Below, piece after piece: positions 1 to 12,499 of a stretch of 64,000 bases of DNA. The position numbers and the translations under genes were made by a program. Origin of the DNA: Euborellia annulipes (Eukaryota; Arthropoda; Insecta; Dermaptera; Anisolabididae); assembly GCA_023213315.1 (NCBI GenBank), contig JAKCPI010027661.1, positions 1 through 64,000 on the forward strand. Reading direction: 5' to 3'. Numbering within the stretch: the first letter of the stretch is position 1; the number at the start of each line of letters is the position of its first letter. Below the pieces are notes generated by a model. That model made no database searches. It saw only the letters and a program-made list of their open reading frames with translations, and was not told the origin of the DNA.

Positions 1-80
1 GAATCTGGCTGGGGGGGCCATGGGACCAGCCATCCTCGCTGGGGGGGGGGGGGGCATGAGACCAGATAACCTCGGTGGGC

Positions 81-2087
81 GAGTCATTCCACGTCAAATC
101 GATACACTTTATAACCTCACCATCTCAGATTATAGAGAAAAATTAATTAAAACAACCCTTGCGTTAGTTTTTTGTCATAATTGGGAAAAATTACACAGGC
201 TAACAGTGATTTTGGTACCGGGGGGTATTTTGAGATGATCTCCGAGTATATGCGACGTCCTTTTTCCAAAAATGTCGTCCGTTTTGCTCGAATAGCTCTA
301 GTTTTAGAGATATAGAGAATATAACGTTTTAATTGAAATTCTGCTCTAAAGTGGCTCTTATTTTGAGTTTTCTAGATTTTTTTTATGGTGTTTTCTCTTA
401 AAAATATACAGGTAGCTAAGATACATAGAAAATCTAGAAATTCTGCCCAATCAGAAGTGATTTAGTGGTGCAAAACACGGCTAAAAATTGAAAAAAATTC
501 AATTTTTCTAGCCATCAGTCATTCGTGCAAATCGGTTAATTATTAACGAAATTATAAACAAAATAGTTAATCTACAAATCAAAGATAAGAAAATTTTATG
601 ATTAAGACGTTGTTTTGCTTAGAAGAATTCTTGGGTGTAGTGATAGCGCTGAAATAACAAGTTTATAATTTCTTTAATAATTAACCGATTTGCACAAAGG
701 AATTATTTCTAGAAAGCTAAAGAGTTACAGAATATCGTACATATATGTTTTTTGCATTCAGAGATGTTAAGAAAATTTTAGGGTTGTCTAAAGTTAAGAA
801 AAACTGGAAAAATTGAATTTTTTTCAACTTTAAGCCTTGTTTTGCACCACTAAATCACTTCTGATTGGGCAGAATCTCTAGATTTTCTATGTACATGTAT
901 CTTAGCTACCTGTATATCTTTAAGAGAAAACATAAAAAAATCTAGAAAACTCAAAATAAGAGCCACTTTAGAGTAGAATTTCAATTAAAACGTTATATTC
1001 TCTATATCTCTAAAACTAGAGCTATTCGAACAAAACTGACGGCATTTTTGGAAAAAGGACGTCGCATATACTCGGAGATCAGTTCAAAATACCCCCGGTA
1101 CCAAAATCACTATTAGCCTGTGCAGAGGCGTACAGAGGCAGTTGGGGGCCTGGGGCGGCACTAGAAGAAAGGGGGCCTTAATTGAATTTTTTTTTTTTTT
1201 GGGGGGGGTGCTTATCTTTAAATATCCTTCTCCTCAATACACAAAAATATTTTTAAAATATCGTATATCCCTGAACCCCAAGGCCCCGGGGCCTCTCAAA
1301 GAGAAATTTTCATTAAATTTTCTTTTTTTTTTTATCTAAATTTTTCCGTTTTTACTTGAGCCCTGAGGGCCCCGGGGCCTATTTAAAGGGAAATTTTCAT
1401 TAAATTTTCTTTTTTTTTTAATCAAAATTTTCCCATTTTTACTTGACTCTGAGGGCCCCTCAAAGGGAAATATTTAATTTTTTTTTTTTTTATATATATA
1501 TGAGGGCCAATGCCGGCTCGGGGCCTGGGGCGGACCTCCCCCCCCCCCCCCCTCGTAGCCACTGAGCCTGTGTAATCTTTCCCAATTATGACAAAAAACT
1601 AACGCAATGGTTGTTTTAATTAATTTTTCTATGATCCAATCATGATCCCTCGATGAGGCTTATATTATCTTTTAACCTTTAAGCAAGGACCATTTTAGAA
1701 TTTTTTCAAAATTTTCGAAGTGGTACTTTTTGAGCAAAATTAATTTAAATTTTTGATTTTGAAATTAAAAATTTTTTTTTTATTACCACCCCAGGTGTGT
1801 TGTATATCATTGGAAAGGGTGTCTGAAAAGCTGTAAAATAACACCTCATTCATCTCTCTATCTCATCTCTAAGAGATTTTAGAGCAATTTAAATAGATGT
1901 GATTAGGTCGATTTTTTGCCATTTTTGACAAATTTAACCCGCCACATTTCTTAAACGAGTTGAGATATCAAGTTGAAATTGAGACTTTTTCTTAGTCTCT
2001 ATTGACTCTACCTATGACCCAAATTTCATACAAATCTGAGATGGTGATGTTAAAAAGTGTATCGATTTGACGTGGAAAGAATGACTC
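81..2087. mobile_element. 2 kb palindromic transposon (P1 type)
   Basis: Termini GAGTCATTCCACGTCAAATC and mirror, close to those at 57 kb, flanked by GGGC (77-80 and 2088-2091). Arms share blocks such as TTTTAGAGATATAGAG and AAAGTGGCTCTTATTTTGAG around a centre near 620. The right arm is interrupted by a hAT MITE and carries about 390 bases (about 1,640-2,030) missing from the left arm. Confidence 0.65.
1123..1564. mobile_element. hAT-type MITE
   Basis: Starts CAGAGGCGTA, ends TAGCCACTG (mirror CAGTGGCTACG), with an exact 8-bp duplication AGCCTGTG on both sides (1115-1122, 1565-1572). The mirror arm near 200 shows the empty site. Interior is GGCCC/T-rich and non-coding; the open frame at 1142 is an artefact. 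Confidence 0.85.
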
Positions 2088-2091
2088 GGGC

Positions 2092-2210
2092 CTGGAAAGC
2101 CCCATATTTTCTCAATTTTTCTTGGGGCAAAGATCTTTCTGGGGGGGGGGCCACGAGCCTTCTGGGGGGGCCAGGCCCCCCCCGGGACCCCCTAGTTACG
2201 CCCATGGATA
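2092..2210. mobile_element. hAT-type terminal fragment
   Basis: G-rich run ending CCCTAGTTACGCCCATGG, whose reverse (CCATGGGCGTAACTAGGG) is a typical hAT end. Similar G-rich sequence at 1-76 is probably the other side of the same element, split by the P1 palindrome. Confidence 0.45.
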
Positions 2211-3515
2211 TAACTTAAATTATAGTCAAAATTTTTATATCTTTGGATATATTATAGGCCTATTTAAAGCATTCAATAGAAGATATTAAAACATTCCAAA
2301 TTTGATAGTAGAATTATTTCAAGTCTTTAAATAACTTAAAATAGCAAATTATTTAACAAAACTATCTAACAAGAAAATTCTGTCACGGGCATTGAAAACG
2401 TAACACATTTTTTTAAAAGTCTCTGGTTTTTATTTATTTATTTATTTTTTGATGTCGTTCGAGATAAGAATAGTTCATTCTCTGGCATTCTCCATTTGCA
2501 ATTTCAGTTTGCGAAATCCACAGAGCGACTCAGGAATAATGAATAAATGATTAAATTATATGGAAATAGAAAATATCAAATATTTTATTAACGGTACGTT
2601 GTCTTTAAAGATCAGATATTTTTAAAAATATTCATACTAATTCGAACTTGAGAAGATGATACAAATTTCTAACAAACCATTTCCGGAAGATTTATTAAAA
2701 GAATAATATGGGAATTTATTTATATTGTATAGTTGTTTATTAATATAGACATATATTTAATATTACCCAAATTTTCAATTACTACCTAAATATCTACTAC
2801 CCCTAGACTCATTATCCACAAATAATTAGTATAAAAGATAATCAATAAAATTATTGTCTTAGATTTTTAATTAAATCAGCTAAGAAAAGTTATTGGTGTT
2901 TAAAAATATTCATATATCTAAAGCTATATAATGTTTATGCTTTTCTTATATAACCTATAAAGTCTTTTGATGGCAATATCAGAAATAGATAGTCTCATTA
3001 AGTTTTTTTTTTTTAGAAATATACTTTAATTAAGTTTAATTTTCTAATATAAAATATAATTTATATTAGAAAATAGTGTTTTTTTTTTTTTTTTTTTTTT
3101 TTTAAACAAATCATAAAAATATGACTTCTAAAAGGGGTTTTTTTGCTTTCGTATCAAAGTTCATTTTTTTATCCTTCATCTTTTTCATTACCTCTTTTTT
3201 TCTGATTTAATATTAATTAATAGAATTGCGTGGGTTTCATTTCCATCTTAACTTTAATTATTTCATCAAATTTTTTTTTATCTTATTTTAAAAATAAATA
3301 GTATTTTAAGTTTTTTATTTTATTTTTTAAATCCTTTTGAAATAGAAATATAAAAATAACAGAATAATAATAATTTCTTATTAAAATTAAAATTTTTATT
3401 AATACAAAGTGAAGCGAGTTTTTTTTTTATATTAAAAAATTTGATGAGCGATAGACTTGATTAACACAGGGGAAGAGTGATTTTGTTGAGCGAGTATTTG
3501 AAGCTATTCCTTGGT
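2211..3515. other. AT-rich DNA, nothing recognised
   Basis: Long poly-A/T tracts; no open frame, repeat family or splice-bounded exon stands out. Confidence 0.5.
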
Positions 3516-3715
3516 ATTTGGGTAGCGCTGATTCCAAAAATGCCATCAGTTTTGCCGCATCACTTTTAGTTTTAGAGATATAGAGAAAATTAAATTTTAA
3601 TCGAAAATGTGCTCTAAAGCGGCCCTTATTTTGAATTCCTTGAATTAAGGCGACACCCCTTAAAAATATGCAGAGAGTTATAATACATATAAATTTTAAG
3701 TTTCAGCCGAATCGG

Positions 3716-4240
3716 AGGTCATTTAGATGTCCCGCAAACGGTTAAAAGTTTACAAAAATCAAATTTTTAAGTTTTTGTTTTTACTTTTGATACCCTTAAT
3801 ACAATTTTTCTGATCCCTGAATGCGAAAAATATATTTTTCCGATATTCTATAGTTCTTTGGCTTTACAAAAAGCCTTCGTCCGTGAAAATCTGTTGATTA
3901 TTAACGAAATTATTAACAAAATAATTAAAAAATATATAGCCTATAATAGTTATGTTCATTCATATAAGCAAAGTGCCTAAAAGATAGGCAGCCAGAGTGT
4001 TTTTTTTTTTTTTCACCAGACTTTGATAACTGTTTTGTTTATAATTTCGTTAATTATTAACAGATTTTCACGAATGAATAATTTTTGGAATTCTAAAGAA
4101 CTATAGAATATTGTAAAAATGTGTTTTTTGCATTCAGGGATCAGAAAAATTTTATTAGGGGTGTCCAGAGTAAAATAAAAAAACTTTAAAAATTTGATTT
4201 TTCTAAACTTCTAGTCGTTTGGCACGTCTAAATGACCTCC
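3716..4240. mobile_element. P1-type palindrome, truncated
   Basis: The arms AGGTCATTTAGA(T/C)GT.CC and mirror enclose a poly-T centre near 4,000. The same blocks continue left to about 3,520 (TTTTAGAGATATAGAGAAAA), but the right arm stops at 4,240, where the hammerhead pair region begins. Confidence 0.55.
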
Positions 4241-4379
4241 TTTTATTTATCTATTTATATTAACTCTCATCATCTAAATTATAAAATTCATTGACTAAGC
4301 CTCTTAAAGGCCTCTGATGCCAAATAGACCAAAAAAATGAGAATTTTTCTTTAGTGTTGTAATCAGAAGAAATAACAAG

Positions 4380-4640
4380 ACCTGTACAGAATATTTTAAT
4401 TAAATTCACGCCTTGACATTTCGGCCACCCGGCCAGACCATTCTCAGAGCAAGGTCTCTTCACCCCAAAAGTTGTCGCTGTTAAATTGCACAGTTGGATT
4501 ATTACCACCCGGCTCTGAAGATGGCTTACAACTTGAACCCGAAACCTCAGTCGTGGAGGTGTTGAATAAAATTAAATTGACTTCACAAGTCTTGGTATTT
4601 ATTCTGATTCCACCACCCCTGATACCAACAAGTATGCAGC
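4380..4640. mobile_element. Inverted pair of decayed hammerhead units
   Basis: Minus arm: CCGAAATGTCAAGG with GGTCTGGCCGGGTGGCC upstream. Plus arm: CTGAAGA at 4515 and CCGAAACCTC at 4540. Both arms run on into similar AT-rich tails with ATTAAATT and CAAGTCTTGG-like blocks, so this is a worn palindromic element. Confidence 0.5.
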
Positions 4641-4699
4641 CACAGCTCTTTGTATATTTTTTTTTATTAGATTTTTGGTTTATGAGGAATTAAAAAAAA

Positions 4700-4925
4700 T
4701 AGTAGCTATTGAATATTTTATTTATTAAGGCCCACTAGGCTGGCGTTTCGGCCTTGATTAAACTTGAGGGCTGTGAAAATGGCCTTCAGATTTTCAGAGC
4801 CTGTAAGCTGTGAAGACCGAAATGCTTGTGAGGGTCAGATCTTCAGAGCTTTTAGTTTGTGAAGATGGTCTTAATCAAGACCGAAACATCAGCTTAGTGT
4901 GTCTTAATAAATGAAATAATCATTA
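4700..4925. mobile_element. Inverted pair of decayed hammerhead units
   Basis: The arms GGCCGAAACGCCAGCC (minus, near 4745) and GACCGAAACATCAGC (plus, near 4881) mirror each other, with shared TAATAAATGAAAT-type outer ends. The core is GTGAAGA, which breaks the C3-G8 pair. Confidence 0.5.
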
Positions 4926-5870
4926 ACTGCTTTCTTTTTATTTCCTCATCAACCATTCCAGCTATAAAATCTGCATCATTCAATTTTTTGTTTAATCGTA
5001 CTTTGGACCATTCATTTCGTTATTCAGAAACAAACTATTTATTAAAAATAAGCCCTAGTTAAATTAATTTATTAATAAATTATGCGTGGTTATGAATAAC
5101 TTTGAGAAGAAAATGATGATAATTTAAAAACTTGTGATAAATTTCTTTTCTTTTAAACCCTTCATCCATTTAGTCGAAAATAAATTTTATTCTTAAAATT
5201 AATTAATTAAAAAAAAAAGATTCCACAAGGGGAGGGAGAGGGGGCAAGTCCGGTATTTAGCTCCCTATCTGATGATTATCTTTGAATGCGATTCCTATAA
5301 TAAATTCCTCTTCTTTAATTTGGCGAATATTTCCGATTTTTCTCTCCACTTCTTGCGAGTGTAGAATACCAATGAGAAAATTTGCAACTTGGTTGCAATT
5401 TTATGGTCTCTTCATATAGGAAGAAGAAGCAAAAAAAGACCGAAGAAATCGAATCAAGTGGCGATAAGCGATAATCACTTTTTAAATACTTTATTCGTAA
5501 GCAAATAGCATGCAAGCCAGTTTCATTCAATCTGATATTATCGAGATACTATGATTTATAACGTGACTGTATGTTGTTGACCCCAAAGGATGGTTGTTCG
5601 GCGTTGTTGTCAGTTGTTGTTCAAGGTTAGTTTTTATTAGGCGCCTTCGCAACAAGTAAACCACCTAATTATGTTTAGACCCTCCTTAAAATGGGACCTA
5701 TTGCATGTCATGGCCTACTTTTGGACAAGTGCTTTAAACCAGGAAATATTTAAAGTAATTTTCTTTTCCTATGTACTTTTAAAAATCTAATATATCTACT
5801 CATGTACATACCACTACTTTAAAATTAGTAAAAGTAAGAAGTTTTTAATTAAATCAAAACGGTAGAAAAT
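4926..5870. other. AT-rich DNA, nothing recognised
   Basis: Only short chance open frames; no repeat family match. Confidence 0.45.
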
Positions 5871-5874
5871 CTAA

Positions 5875-6090
5875 TCTCTCTCTCTCTCTCTCTTCAGTCA
5901 TTAATGTCAGATGTGGTTACTCTGAGGAGTTACTTTCATGGGAATAATACTGAGGTGGGTGCCCGATTTCTTGCTCAGGAGGAGGCATTTCAATAGTTGG
6001 ATAATTTTTTGCTATGAGGTGGATTTGAACTCTAGTTGTCTTCAACTCAGAATTATATGCTCGGCTAATCCCCTCAGAAAACTGTGGCAA
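5875..6090 (-). mobile_element. tRNA-derived SINE B
   Basis: Minus strand: head GGGGATTAGCCGAGCATA, B box GAGTTCAAATCC, a CCTCCTGAGCAAG-type body and a (GA)n tail (plus-strand CT run at 5,876-5,893). A second copy lies at 41,390. Open frames over it are not genes. Confidence 0.6.
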
Positions 6091-6584
6091 CTTGTGAGTA
6101 CGTGGGTGGAAAACATGAGTTACCCGAGCTAAGTCTAGCATTTTTTCCACTCACTTTATGCCAGCTCAGACCGTGCGATGTTTATTCTCGATCGCACTCT
6201 TGTTTTAAATTAAATTTGCCAACCGCGCATAGGGATAAAGCTAAAGAAGAAGAGCATATAACCAACGTTTCAATCAAATCTAGCCACCTCCAAGGCATTT
6301 GAAACAACTTGGGAAATACGAATACTAAAAGGAAACAGTTTGTTTTTCTTTTTTGGCATGTGGTTCTTATTAGAAATTCCCTCTCTATTACTTTTTCTTA
6401 CCCTATATATGAAATATTTTTTAAATATTGTTGAAATTTTATATAGGCAATATTTCGTTAAAATTGCTAATTTTCATTAAAAAATTCACTAATAATGATA
6501 ATAATAATAATATTTATATAACTGGAAAAGAAAAATTCCACCCTGAAGTTCCCTGTTTAGAAACACTTAATTAATGGTACAGTG

Positions 6585-6955
6585 AGCGCCACAATTAAGT
6601 TCCCACCTGGGAGGAGAGCCTTAAATATCGACAATATTATGCATAAAGGAACCAAGCGCCATTAATCTAAATCTGAGATAATGGGTATTTTATTTACACA
6701 ATTGTAAACAAAACTAACTTTTTTTCTTCTTTTATAGAAAAAAAGTGGACAGAGTAATAATGTTGTGATTTAAATAAAAAGGTAGATCTTCTTTTTCCCT
6801 TCAAGATGGCGGACTTATCTCAATTTCGCTCATACTGGCGCTTGGTTCCTTTATGCGTAACATCGTTCATATATAGTAGCCTATATAGTGAAATATCATC
6901 TGTACCATATTTTATTTTACCTTTTCGGTCATTAAAATTATCCACCTCACTCTAA
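6585..6955. mobile_element. TA-type MITE copy with nested inverted repeat
   Basis: The left end CAGTGAGCGCCACAATTAAG is the same family as 53,966. About 6,640-6,858 is a second inverted repeat (AAAGGAACCAAGCGCCA and mirror TGGCGCTTGGTTCCTTT). The right part matches the TTTTACCTTTTCGGT interior of the 54 kb copy, but its right end is lost. Confidence 0.55.
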
Positions 6956-7334
6956 TTAAAATTATTTTAACTACTATACGTTTTCTCATGCCGTTATTTA
7001 ATTTTTTTTTATAAAAGAAGATGGATATTCTCTTCTACGTTTGATCCAAAATGTTTCCATTAAAAACTTTTCATAAAAAAAAACAAAAAAAAAAAAAAAC
7101 AAAAAAAAAATGAAATAATCATCATAATAATATAGCACTAGCCACTGACTTCCTATCCTTGTGTGTATGTGTCTGATCTCTCACTGATTGGCCAGAGTTA
7201 CAGGAACTACAGTGAGAGAGGGAAATCTTAAAGTAAAATCTAAAACTTTAAAATTTTGCAATTGTTCGTTGAAGGCGAGCAAGGAGGTCCAGGGGGCTTT
7301 ACCACTTGTCACATATAAAACGCATAGTGGTGTT

Positions 7335-8225
7335 TGAATATTAGCCTGCACTCTACATAAATAAATTGATTCTGTACCAAGCTTTTGCTTTCATCTCAAG
7401 AAATAGACAAGACCATAAAACAATATTTTTTTCTATACAAACAAAAAGACCAAAAAGATACCGGCGACCTTACTTCTTTTATTCAGGGAAATAAATCTTT
7501 TCTCCTCCACTCCTATTCTCTAAAGGATTACACTCAGTAAAAATTGGCGCTAGTAGGATGATTTTACAAACACTAAATCGTGCACCTCTAGTGAAATAAA
7601 CATATAAACAAATATTGCTATAACTATTGAATTTCTGAAGATAGTCCAAATTCCGACCGAAACTTTATTTTAATTTAACAAAATACAAAATAAACTTTTC
7701 TTTTGTCTTAATAATTAATTCTCTTAAAAAGAATAAAATGTTTTCTTATCACTTTTAAAATAACGGATAAATCTCTTCCTTCTTACTTTTTGTATGAAAG
7801 GAAAATCATTATCCATATATTACTATTTTACGAGCTGCAAACTTTTAACAGGGAGAAAACTTTTGATCCTGATTGAGAAATCTTTTTATAACCCTATAAA
7901 TTCACTTCTATCCAATAGTGATTTCACCTAGACAATATTATTTGAATTTTTTTTTAAATAATATAAAATTCAGAATAAAACTATATTAAATCATCTTCAG
8001 GTTTTGATTTTTTGAAATTTATTAGTGCATTTTTCTGCATACACTTTTAAGTAAAAATTTCACCAGCGGTATATTAAAATAGATATAATACGTAAAAACC
8101 CTTAAATGATCTCTGTAACCGAAAATGAAAAAGTACAAATTTCACGAATTTCATCAATTTTTAAGGAACATCCATCAGAATTCTAGTGATTACATTTTTT
8201 TTTAAATTTCTTGTATGAAACAAGA
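7335..8225. other. AT-rich DNA, nothing recognised
   Basis: No gene or known family. Weak hammerhead-like AAATTCCGACCGAAACTTTA at about 7,650. Confidence 0.4.
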
Positions 8226-8227
8226 TA

Positions 8228-8819
8228 AAAAATCTGGTGTGACTGTCGCACTCTTCCTCTCTTACCTTCGGTAATCGAAAGTTGTGTTCTCTGCTTGTCA
8301 TACCAGATTTTACGTGATGAGATATATTTAGTTTCCGCTGTTATATTAGAATTCAAGATGTAAAATTTATATATTTATATTTTGTTACCATGGCAACTAT
8401 TTCTCCTATCTTCTCTATGAAGTACAAGAGTTATGGCAAAATGAAAATATACATTTTAAAGAGCATCTAAAAAATAATTGAATTATAAATCGTTGGAGAG
8501 AATTTTGAGAAAATAAAAAAAAAACTGAAAAAGTACATCAGTAAAGTACTGGTGCTCTTTGGCCGATTTAGATTAAAAGCTTTTTTTCACGGTCCAGGGG
8601 GTACAAAACTTAAATATAAAATTTCTACCTCGTAGCTCAATTCCTTAAAATTGAACATACGCCCACCCACAGACAAACCATGTCGCGAAAACCACTTTTT
8701 TTGACTCAGGGGACTTCAAAACGTATATATCCATCAAAATCTCGACATCGAATTTTTGACATGAAACCAATACTTTCTCTCTCTATATATTTACATATAT
8801 AGAGGTAAGGGAAAGTAAA
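8228..8819 (+). repeat. R1 copy, near full length, no microsatellite expansion
   Basis: Left hairpin (mutated arm) to right end AGGTAAGGGAAAGTA. Contains GTTACCATGGCAAC at about 8,388 and the TACATCAGTAAAGTACT block. The internal microsatellite site holds only GCCCACCCACAGACA. Confidence 0.75.
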
Positions 8820-8821
8820 AA

Positions 8822-9045
8822 GAATAGATCAAATCTAAATAATTTATTAAGTCAAAAGCCCCATTTCAGTCTTAGGTTTGGTTCCAGTCTCGGACCTCTA
8901 GATCAATTAATACAAGTTGAAAATATTTTTTCGTTTTTCATAACTTGTATTGATTGAGTTTCCGAGGATGATCCTTCAACCCTAAGACGGAAACGTGGCT
9001 CGACAAAATAATCTATATCCTATTGGAATATAGCCTAAATAACAC
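8822..9045. mobile_element. Inverted pair of decayed hammerhead units
   Basis: Mirror arms around about 8,935. Plus copy: CCGAGGA, then AAGACGGAAACGTGG at about 8,985. The minus partner ends AGACTGAAATGGGG. It directly abuts the right end of an R1 copy. Confidence 0.45.
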
Positions 9046-9227
9046 GGATATTTTTATCTCTGTTTTTACTTTTTCTTAGCTATATATGTTAATAGATAGA
9101 AAGTATTGCGATCGTAACAAAAATTAGATGTCCAGATTTTGATGGAAATACACGTTTTATTGAGATAAGGTTTCTATCGTAACAAAATATCAATATTTTC
9201 CTAAATTTTACCTCTTTGGTTTTTACT

Positions 9228-9824
9228 TTCTCTTACCTATGCATATATGTAATATATATATATATATAGAGAGAGAGAAAGTATTGGATTCCTGTCAAAA
9301 ATTCGATGTGGAGATTTTGATGGATCTTCACGTTTTGAGGTTCCCTGAATCCAAAAAAATCTGGTGTGACTGGCGCACAGCACACAACTTTCTCTTACCT
9401 TCGGTAATCGAAAGTTGTGTACTGTGCTTGTCACACCAGATTTTTTGTGTCGACATGGCTTTAACCAAAGCCGAAACGTTTTTTTCGATTTTCTCAAAAT
9501 TCGCTCTAACGATTTTGATTAAAATTCAAAAATCAATTATTTTTTAGATGCTCTTTCAAATGTATATTCTCATTTTGCTCTCAAAATTGTTTGAAGCACA
9601 CTTTACTCTTGTACTTAGGAGAACAGGAGAAATGGTTGCAATGGTAACAAAATATAAATATTTTTCTGTTTATAAATTTTACATCTTGAAATATCTAATA
9701 TATTGGCGGAAACTAAATATATGTCGACACAAAAATTCTGGCGTGACAAGCACAGAAAACAACTTTCGATTACCGAAGGTAAGAGAAAGTTGTGTGTTGT
9801 GCGTCAGTCACACCAGATTTTTTC
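9228..9824 (-). repeat. R1 copy with an extra internal hairpin
   Basis: Reverse R1: the right-end hairpin starts at 9,228, the left-end hairpin finishes at 9,824. The middle (9,355-9,446) contains a second complete R1 left hairpin in forward orientation followed by a half hammerhead, replacing about 200 bases of normal body. Confidence 0.7.
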
Positions 9825-10021
9825 CCTTTTCGGCCGCTGAGACCATTTAGGGTTACATTGACATTATATTTATTTATTATTACCGATGGCAATCAGAGGT
9901 ACGTTCCTGGTTTTCGGGCCCGCCCACCCGAGTTTCCGCCGTTTGGCATTACTTAATTGCTACTTCTTTATATACTATCGAAAACTAAATACAAGCGGAG
10001 ACCAAATGACTAGATTTGAAA

Positions 10022-10116
10022 TAAATGTCACCACGAAAAATCTGGCATGAGAATACAGCACACAACTTTTGATTACCGGTAAGAAAAAATTGAGTGCTGT
10101 AGAGTCAGTCAAAAAA
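10022..10116. repeat. R1 left-hairpin remnant
   Basis: AAAAATCTGGCATGAGAATA arm, ATTACCGGTAAG apex and a mutated return arm. A similar remnant is at 20,082-20,160 and a half hairpin at 54,955-55,040. Confidence 0.5.
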
Positions 10117-10580
10117 ATTTGTTTTTTATTTTTCTTTTTTCGTTATAAATTTTAAAAACTTTCGAATTAGCATTTATATTAACCAAATAGTTACATTTCT
10201 CCGGTCCAAAATTAATATTTGGGAATTCATTTTTTGGAAAAATATAAATTTCAAATTTTGTGTTTCTCTATAGCTATAGGCATATTAGAAAATCCTTAGG
10301 TTTAAGAAATTTGAAAAAAATTTCTGATAGAAATCGATAAAAAATATTAAGAGCGGGGGCTTAGAGCATCAACCACCAGATAAGGAATGTCAACCTCGGA
10401 AAAACCACTGGGTGCGTAGCCCCGGGTAATCATCGTGTGGAACGTCCCAGGTAGCCATTGGTATAACATACAATAAAAAATAAATATACCATAACCGAAA
10501 GGGAAAAAAATTAAAGATTAAAAAAATATTACTAGCACTTGTAAATGAAATATTAAATAGTTTAAAATTACCCTTTAAAG

Positions 10581-10951
10581 CACTGGTTCCCAACCGGTGT
10601 GCCCAAGGGTGCCGCGAGAATGGTTAAGGGGTACCGCGAGATATTTAGATAAACAAAAAAAAAAAAAAAATACAAAGAGGCGGGGAATAAAAAGTTTTGC
10701 AAAAAGAAGGTAAAAATGTTTTTAAAGCAAGCGGCAAAAATTTTCCGGAATTCGGAAAAAATCAAAAAAATTTAGCTTTGCTAAAAAATAAAAGATAAAA
10801 TGATTTTCACGGGAGCGAAAATAAATTTCCGCAGGGCGGAAAAAAATTCGTTTTGCTAGAAGAACAAAAAAAAGGATTGGTGCCACTAGTGTATAGTTAT
10901 TCCAAACGCACAATTAGGGTGCCGTGGACTTCAAAAGTTTGGGAAACACTG
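10581..10951. mobile_element. hAT-type MITE
   Basis: Ends CACTGGTTCCCAACC and mirror of CAGTGTTTCCCAAAC, with an exact 8-bp duplication CTTTAAAG (10573-10580 and 10952-10959). Confidence 0.85.
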
Positions 10952-10964
10952 CTTTAAAGGGTGC

Positions 10965-12300
10965 TACTAGGCCTGGCGTTCGCATAATTGATTGGATTTT
11001 TTAATTAAAATTTCCTTGAATTTCATAATAAAAATTGAAAAGATCTTCGATTCTATAGAGAAAAATATTTTGCCAGACTATTAGAAAATTTAGTCAATGA
11101 ATTTTTTTTCTACCTTGTTTATACGAAATGAATGATTTTGATTCTGAGTGCCTTCGAACTATTCAATCAAAAACATTCAAAATTACTATTTGAAAAAAGA
11201 TGGAATTTTTTTCGGCGACATCGGATAAAGCTAGTCCGCCCGCCGAGAAAATGTGGAGATCTTGGTTTAACTCCAGGGGGTACAATTTTTACACATTCAA
11301 ACACAAACTCATCTCGCAAGTTTGCTTTTTCAAAAATGTTTCTAAATATTTCCGTCTGTTTGGTTTTTTGAAATTAGCGAAAAAACCTGAGTTTGGAGTT
11401 GAGTTTCAAACAATAAAAGACTGGGTATGAACTTGCTCAACATTACAATCGAATTTGATAAAGGCCTATATGATATACGACCCCATAAAAATAAAAAAAA
11501 TCATAATTTTTACATTTTTAGCGAACCTGATGATGGTACTACGTGCTGAAATCGATAGTCTAAAGATTAAACAATTTTCAAACAAAATTCGTTATTACTT
11601 TTTATCCTTTCCATAACTTCAAACAAAATAATGAACTTCATCAAGAATAAAATCATAATTGAGATGATGTTGATTTAATCAAACTGATGGCTTCTTAAAC
11701 GTTTTTGAGATCAACCCTCATCGTGATTATCAGCTAATAATAAAATAAATCTATAAAATTTCATAAAATCTCCTACCTGGCAATATTAAATGAAAAATAA
11801 ATCTCAACAATCTCAAACTCACCCTTAAATTTTTGGCTCTTATCCCATAATTTAGCTATTACTTTTCCTTCATATCTTCCCTTGATTCGTAAATCAACTC
11901 ACTTTTATAATCACTAGTTAGTTCATTTGTTTTTTTAGACCTCGTAATTTTAGTATTTTTGTTTTTCCTTCTTTAAAAAATTCCATTTTTGATATTTCGA
12001 GTAAAAAAAAATTTGAGTTACTTTAGGATTCAATATAATTACTTTTTAGATCATGAAAGGAATAGTAAGAGAGAGAGCGTAGGATATACGATATATTAAT
12101 AATTATTTTAATGTCCTACATCTCGAAAATTACTAATTGAAATAAAAATCATCTTGACGTCTAGTAAAAATTTTTTTTCTCTTTGGTATCGCTTTAATAC
12201 CTTCATGGGAGAAGATTATTTTAGATATATTTTAGTGACACTTTTGTTGTTGGTAATTTTTTGATAGCTTAGAAAAAATTAAAAAAAAAAAAAAAAAAAA
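10965..12300. other. AT-rich DNA, nothing recognised
   Basis: Short chance frames (for example 11,132-11,430 in two phases) lack coding character. Confidence 0.45.
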
Positions 12301-12324
12301 TTATGCTTCTTGTTTGAATATTCA

Positions 12325-12495
12325 TCTTATCGACGTTTCGGTTATGCACCTCCTAACAAGAAAAATAAAAAAATTTATTTTTTTTTTTTTGTAGACAAAC
12401 TTTCTCTTATGTTGTCGGAGAAATTTTTCAATTGTTTTTTTTTTTTTTTTATTAGTATGGAAAAAATAACGTTTCGGACTTGTTCAGGGGGTTGA
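12325..12495 (-). ncRNA. Two decayed hammerhead-like motifs in direct orientation
   Basis: Minus-strand CCGAAACGTCGATAAG (about 12,330-12,342) and TCCGAAACGTTATT (about 12,467-12,478), each preceded by a remnant of the core. Unlike the palindromic units these two are in direct repeat, separated by poly-T tracts. Confidence 0.4.
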
Positions 12496-12499
12496 GACC

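Noticed and set aside
9237..9850. Overlapping frames of about 100 codons on both strands
   Set aside because: They lie wholly in R1 repeats; comparable frames recur only where R1 does and break in other copies.
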